Shown here piece by piece: positions 58,984 to 64,000 of a stretch of 64,000 bases of DNA. Below the pieces are notes generated by a model. The model was not told where the DNA came from. It saw nothing but the letters and a program-made list of their open reading frames with translations, and did not search any database. The position numbers were made by a program, and so were the translations under genes. Origin of the DNA: Labia minor (lineage: Eukaryota; Arthropoda; Insecta; Dermaptera; Spongiphoridae); NCBI GenBank assembly GCA_963082975.1, contig OY720350.1, forward strand, positions 14,230,910 through 14,294,909, written 5' to 3'. The stretch's first letter is position 1, and the number at the start of each line of letters is the position of its first letter.

Positions 58984-61900
58984 TTAAATAAATACAGGTG
59001 TTTCTTGTCCAGTTAATAAACGAAACATGGATGTCGGCATTGTCTTCATTAAAATCTAGAAAAAAAAATTATTAAATTAATATAGTTATCAAACGATATA
59101 GTGATATTTTAATAAATAAAACAAAATCAAGAACCTCTCCAACGGATGTTGCCAAAAGGTTTACAATTTTTTCATGTGGTACAGCAACCACACTTTGATT
59201 ATTTATTTCAATTATTCGATGCCCTACACGGACCCCACCTCGTTCAGCAATTCCGCCTCGAAGCAAACTGCAAATCTTTAAAAGAAATGTGATTTTAAAA
59301 TTTAAATGAATTATTCCAAATTGTGTATCATTTATTTAAGGTTTATTCGTTAATATATATTGGAGATACTTACCACTCCATTTTGTACGCTAAAACCAAG
59401 TTGGTATTTTGTGTCAGGTCTTTTGATTTTAACCTCCACCACTGGTGCACATGGAACAACAGTTAATTTAACCACCGTTTGATTTTTTGTATTCTAAAAA
59501 TAAAACATTATAATAATATAAAAGAATATGTGTTTTAAATGAAAAAGTCAAAAATAACCACCTTGATATAGTTTTGGCAAGTAGAAAGGGGTAAACCAAC
59601 TAAACTAACTCCATTTATTGCAATAATTTGATCTCCTATATTTAATTGGCCACAACGAGCAGCTGCACCTGAAGGTGCCAAATTTGCTATTACAACTGTC
59701 GGAAGCATGGAGCCCCAACCGGATTCTACAATAACAACTCCTAAAATTTCTCCTTTTGCTTTTGGAACAACCACCTATAAAAAATATATATATTTAAATT
59801 ATTATAATAGTAATAATGAAAAATTTTAAATAAATTTTTTACCTCTTTTTGCATTTCTTTTTTGGCGAACATTTGAAGTTCATCTCCAAAAATTTCTTGA
59901 GAATTTAAAACTTCCTGGTAATCCATTTCTTTTACAAAACTATGATCTTCAATTCCATTTGCTTTTAAAAATTCCATATAAGCTACTTGAAACGCTTGCC
60001 CTATAGATTGTGCAATAAATTGGGCCTGAAAATTAAAAAAAAAATTACATTTAATTGTAATTAAAATTTAATAAAGATAACATTTATTTAATTCATATTT
60101 CTAATGACTTTTTTTCAATGAAAATTAATATTTCTTTTTATTTTAAAAATTAATTACACAAATAAATGTAAGAGTTAATTTTCCAAATATATAAATATAT
60201 GTATGTTGAAACGGTTGTTGTAAAAACCTTTTCAACATATTTTTTTAAAAGAAAACTTTCTTATACTATTTAAGTTACTTGATCTTATTCTAAAACTACT
60301 ATTTTATTTGAAAATATTCCAAATGTTTTCATTTTCCAATAAACAAATTAATATTTTTTTATAATACAATATTGTATAATACCTCTTCTGATTCGAAGAC
60401 ATGACAAATCATTTTAGGTGCTCGGCTAAGTTTGGCTGGTTCATCCACATCATGTGGCACAAACCTTCTTCTAGCCATAAGAACAACGAGGTCACCGATA
60501 TCAGCAATGTAAGAAATCGTTCTCAACGCATGATCCATCATTATTTCCTAATTTACACAAATATGCAAATAGTTAACTAATGATATAATTATGAAATATA
60601 TCTATAATTTTCTGATAATATTGTTTTACCTTTAAATCAGTATTAAGTACCATAATTTTTTCTGTGGATATAAAAAGATCCACCTCAGTACTTGGTTGTG
60701 TTTCTCCTTCCGGAGCCTAGGACATTAAGATTAAGAGATTAAATATTTTTTAATTAATTAATAAAAACATTTAAAAAAAACAACGAATTGAAATTATCAA
60801 TAATAAGTTACATTAAAAAATAGGGACTTACCAATGCCTACGGGAAACCAAGCAGCATAAAAAAAGCGGAAAAATAGTATTAATTTTTATATAATTTAGT
60901 AAATATTGGTAATATGGACCAAAACATTAATAAAAATACACAAAATATTAGCGATTAAAGAAAATATATTAACCCTTTTTCAATCAAAGATATCTTAAAT
61001 AAATAAAAATAAAGAAAAATGATAGATTTGAATAAAAAAAATAATAATAATATGCCGTTGCCACCGTAGAATTCAAACTTATAATATAAAAATCTTATGA
61101 AAATATTTTGTAAAACACTAATTATAAAATTTAATTCAATAAAAAAAAAACAAAAAATATAAAAGATAAAGAAGTGTGTGAAGTTGAAAATATTAGCTAC
61201 TTAATTAGTTATAATCAAAAAATTTTAAATTAGAAATTTAAATTAAACATAATTTCCTTTAAGATTACACAAAAGAATACTATACAAAATATATATTTTA
61301 AAGTATAATTTTAATAATATAGGTATATATATACAAATATATATCTAATAATAACTATTAATTAATGTTAAAAAAAAATCATAGAATAGCTCAAAGTATT
61401 CTCATAATTTAAAATTTAATAAATACATAAGCAATATGAAAGACAGAATTAAGAAGAGAAAAGCAAATCAATTGAATCTTATATGGTGTGATTGACTGTT
61501 AGTTTAGGAAAATATAAAAATGAATAAATTAGTTAGTTTCTAAAATCATATATATTTATTATATTTTAATTTTAGAGTTTTTCTAAAAAGTAAGGAAATT
61601 ATATTTTGTAAATTTTTTTTCTTTATCTTTTATTCATTTGAACATTGAGATCAATCAAATTTTTATGTTTCATTTTCTGTGAATAAAAAAATTATATGGG
61701 GCAGGGGGGGGTTAAAGGGAAACCGGCGATACGGACACACCTTCAGTTTGGTCACAGCCTCCTCGACCATATGTTTCTTGAGCCGTTTTCGCCGTTTCCT
61801 CCCGCCCTCCTCATCCACCTCGACAGAGCCCAAGTATCGAAGCCTGAAAACGGTTCCTGAGGCGGCTGCAGCAGCGGCGGCGACAGCAGACACCGAGGCC

Positions 61901-62100
61901 CGGGTTCCGTTCCCCTCGGAGTCACCGGCGGCGGCAGGAGAAAGCGGATTTTCGCTACCGCCGCCGGTCAATTGCATTTGATGGTTGCCTGCCTCCTGCA
62001 CAGGGACATCCCCGGGTGCCAGACCCCTCTGGATTTCCACGCACAATTTTATCATGGATGCCTCATAAAGGAAAGCAAGAATTTTTAAAGTACCAACCAT
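58984..62100 (-). CDS. X11L: X11/Mint (APBA) adaptor, PTB and two PDZ domains, 5' part uncertain
   Basis: Eight exons read in frame: complement(58984-59055, 59135-59275, 59374-59493, 59562-59774, 59843-60025, 60383-60547, 60630-60716, 61741-62100). X11/Mint proteins link APP-family receptors to Munc18 and presynaptic trafficking. The PTB domain begins [17 protein letters not shown] and continues through [45 protein letters not shown] and [11 protein letters not shown]1 starts at [19 protein letters not shown] and PDZ2 has [20 protein letters not shown]. The C-terminus [13 protein letters not shown] is the family's self-inhibitory PDZ-binding tail. The first exon listed is strikingly GC-rich with an Ala repeat; its upstream limit (ATG at 62100 or a splice acceptor) is not settled. 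The Munc18-binding N-terminus is not seen. Confidence 0.9.
60832..60837 (-). other. Candidate 6-base microexon in the X11 PTB domain
   Basis: In the intron between the exons ending VTKLK and starting APEGE, the minus strand reads a pyrimidine-rich acceptor GGTTTCCCGTAG, then GCATTG, then the strong donor GTAAGT. Inclusion would add Ala-Leu in frame inside the PTB domain. This rests on splice signals only. Confidence 0.4.
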
Positions 62101-64000
62101 TCATTAAAATCGAAAGACAATCAAAATCAATTTAAAACTTTTGACTATCATTTTCTTTTTATATAACAACAAAATTTACATTTTTAATAATTATACATCT
62201 TTTTTGGTATTGGTATAATGTGTCAATTATTCCAATATAAAATATTATAAAGGGGAGGGGTGGTAAGGATTAATAAAAACTTATATCTGTTTCAAGTAGA
62301 ATATTTTTTTTTTATCCTAAAAAATGATTAAATATGGATTTAAAAATATTTTCCCAAATTATAATTTTTTTTTTTAATATACAATTCAATTTGTTCAAAT
62401 ATTTCTATTCACAATTTATAAAAATTTATAAATTTTATATTTAATTTAATAATTTGAATAAATGTTTGGTCACTTTAAAGATATTATGAGGCATATATTT
62501 AAAATTGTTTATGATATTTTAAAATTATTTTTTTTTCGTGCCGACTTACTATGCTAAACAAGATCAAGCATCATTCTAATAATTTATGTTCTAATCTAGA
62601 CTATGACCAAAGATGCGTGCTTCTTGTAAATTTGAAAGCTGCTAAAAGAATGAAATATAAATTTAAATCCATTTCGTAGAGGATGATAGTTTATTAAATA
62701 TTTCCCTTATATTTATAAATTGAAAAAAAAAAATCTTCAGTCTAACATAGTAAGAATAAAATGCGGCACAAAATTTAAACCCAAAGGGGTCCGTTTAATT
62801 TAACTTTAAAATTTCTATATTAATTTAATAATGTTTATATCTAATATGATTTTGAGTTGTTCATCTGTCGTCTAATAGTGAGCTGAATAGATGGCGAGTG
62901 AAAATTATCTAGGCTCATTGTGATGTATGTATGAAAAGTGAATGATACAGAAAAAAAAAAGATAAACGATGAAGCTAAAGAAAACAACAGACATGAGTGT
63001 GCTATGTGTAGCGAAAAGCGATTTTTTCGGAAAATGAAATATAAATATAATATACATTTGGTTTTTTAAAAAGTGAAGGGTTACAAGTAATATATAGATA
63101 AAATTTTTAAAAGAAAAAATATATATATAGAAAAAGAAAATTTTGAAGCAAAGTTATGTTGAGAAAATTAATGAGAGAGAATAAAAAAGTAATTTATAAA
63201 AAAATAATCTTAATGCTTATAAAAATAGTTTTGAAATAAAACTTCAGGCTTAAAAAAAAGAATTATATATATATTTGAATATATAAAAAATACTAAATTA
63301 ATAAAATTATTTTCTCACCTTATTATATTAGTTAAAATATATTTTATAATAATATTGTGATTTAATCTAAAAATCCAGTCATGTTTTGTCAGGTAAATTA
63401 ATATTTCTAAAATATATTCGAGTAATCTCTCAAAATAGATAAAAATAAAAATGTTATGCCTTTTTTAAAATAAAATAGAAAAAAAATATATAACATTAAG
63501 TGAAAAGAAAAAAAAAACTTATTTTTTATTCCCTAAATGAAGAAGACAATTAAAAAAATTAACATTTATGAGGAAAGTGAAAATAGATAAATTATTTAGT
63601 CTTATGTGGTTGGGTAACCCAATTTCAATTAAAACAATTAAAAATATAAAAAAAGAAAATAACAAAACAAAGAAACAATTTTTAATCTGACGGCAGATGA
63701 AACAACCAAGAATTAACAAAAAACAATTTTGAATAAAAAAAAACACTTAGAGAACATTAAATATATATATAATATATATTTATATATTAATACAATTGAA
63801 TTTTCCACGGCAGGCAACCAACCAATCACAGGAAGCGGGTGCCACATCAAATATCAATCAAAAGGTGGTGTGAAAGAGAAAGATAAACAAATAGAAAGAG
63901 AAATATATATATATAGAGAGAGAGAGAGAGAAAAGAGAGATAGAGTATCCTGAATTCCAACCAGCCACATTGTTTTGATCCAAAACCTGAACGAGAGGAA
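62101..64000. other. AT-rich stretch, possibly X11 intron
   Basis: No coding exon recognised. If the X11 N-terminal exons lie beyond the window this is intron. A CCAATCA box within ACCAACCAATCACAGGAAGC (near 63816) next to purine microsatellites (GAGA at about 63917-63933) could be a promoter, but no gene is visible after it. Confidence 0.4.

Noticed and set aside
61679-61981. Plus-strand GC-rich 100-codon frame
   Set aside because: Antisense to the X11 PTB exon, which has clear homology on the minus strand.

Overview
The window is strongly AT-rich eukaryotic DNA with short GT-AG introns (often 60-90 bases), many microsatellites and many transposon remnants. The genes are animal genes, and the alkaline ceramidase and RPA1 proteins read like arthropod versions, so this is most likely a non-model arthropod (crustacean, chelicerate or insect). 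I cannot name the species. No rRNA, CRISPR or operon-like feature is present, as expected for nuclear DNA.

Layout. 1-3.4 kb: a complete hAT DNA transposon with an intact single-exon transposase and an 8-bp target duplication. 3.8-7.2 kb: METTL4 (minus, 5 exons) and mitochondrial ribosomal protein L22 (plus, 3 exons), divergently arranged around a perfect TATCGATA (DRE-like) site. 8.5-9.0 kb: a small orphan two-zinc-finger ORF behind a compact CRE/CCAAT/TATA-like promoter. 10.8-11.7 kb: an internally deleted mariner. 13.9-20.0 kb: alkaline ceramidase (minus, 4 exons) with a tRNA-derived SINE and other repeats in its introns. 20.3-24.4 kb: repeats. 24.4-27.9 kb: PIF1 DNA helicase (minus, 9 exons). 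28.3-30.6 kb: a LINE 3' coding fragment and MITEs. 30.8-35.3 kb: a young gypsy-type LTR retrotransposon lacking nearly all of pol. 36.6-43.2 kb: RPA1 (plus, 11 exons found), with two E2F-like sites upstream and a 383-bp inverted repeat, a LINE endonuclease remnant and a piggyBac-like MITE in its introns. 45.8-46.2 kb: one exon-sized piece of an N6AMT1/HEMK2-like methyltransferase. 50.3-52.2 kb: RPL12 (minus, 4 exons) head-to-head with an intronless UBE2N. 53.7-55.3 kb: three short mobile repeats. 59.0-62.1 kb: the PTB-PDZ-PDZ part of an X11/Mint (APBA) adaptor (minus), with a candidate 6-base microexon. The rest is AT-rich and shows no recognisable gene.

The genes are unrelated housekeeping or signalling genes: DNA replication and repair (RPA1, PIF1, UBE2N), translation (RPL12, mRpL22), nucleic-acid or protein methylation (METTL4, N6AMT1-like), sphingolipid metabolism (ACER) and neuronal trafficking (X11). 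The accessory layer is the most unusual part. At least four non-autonomous hAT-type MITEs have perfect 8-bp duplications. A four-copy repeat family ends in a conserved GAGTG-GAGA-CACTC hairpin, and the RPA1 gene carries the long inverted repeat. Exon boundaries were read by eye from splice signals and family homology, and may be off by a base or two in places.
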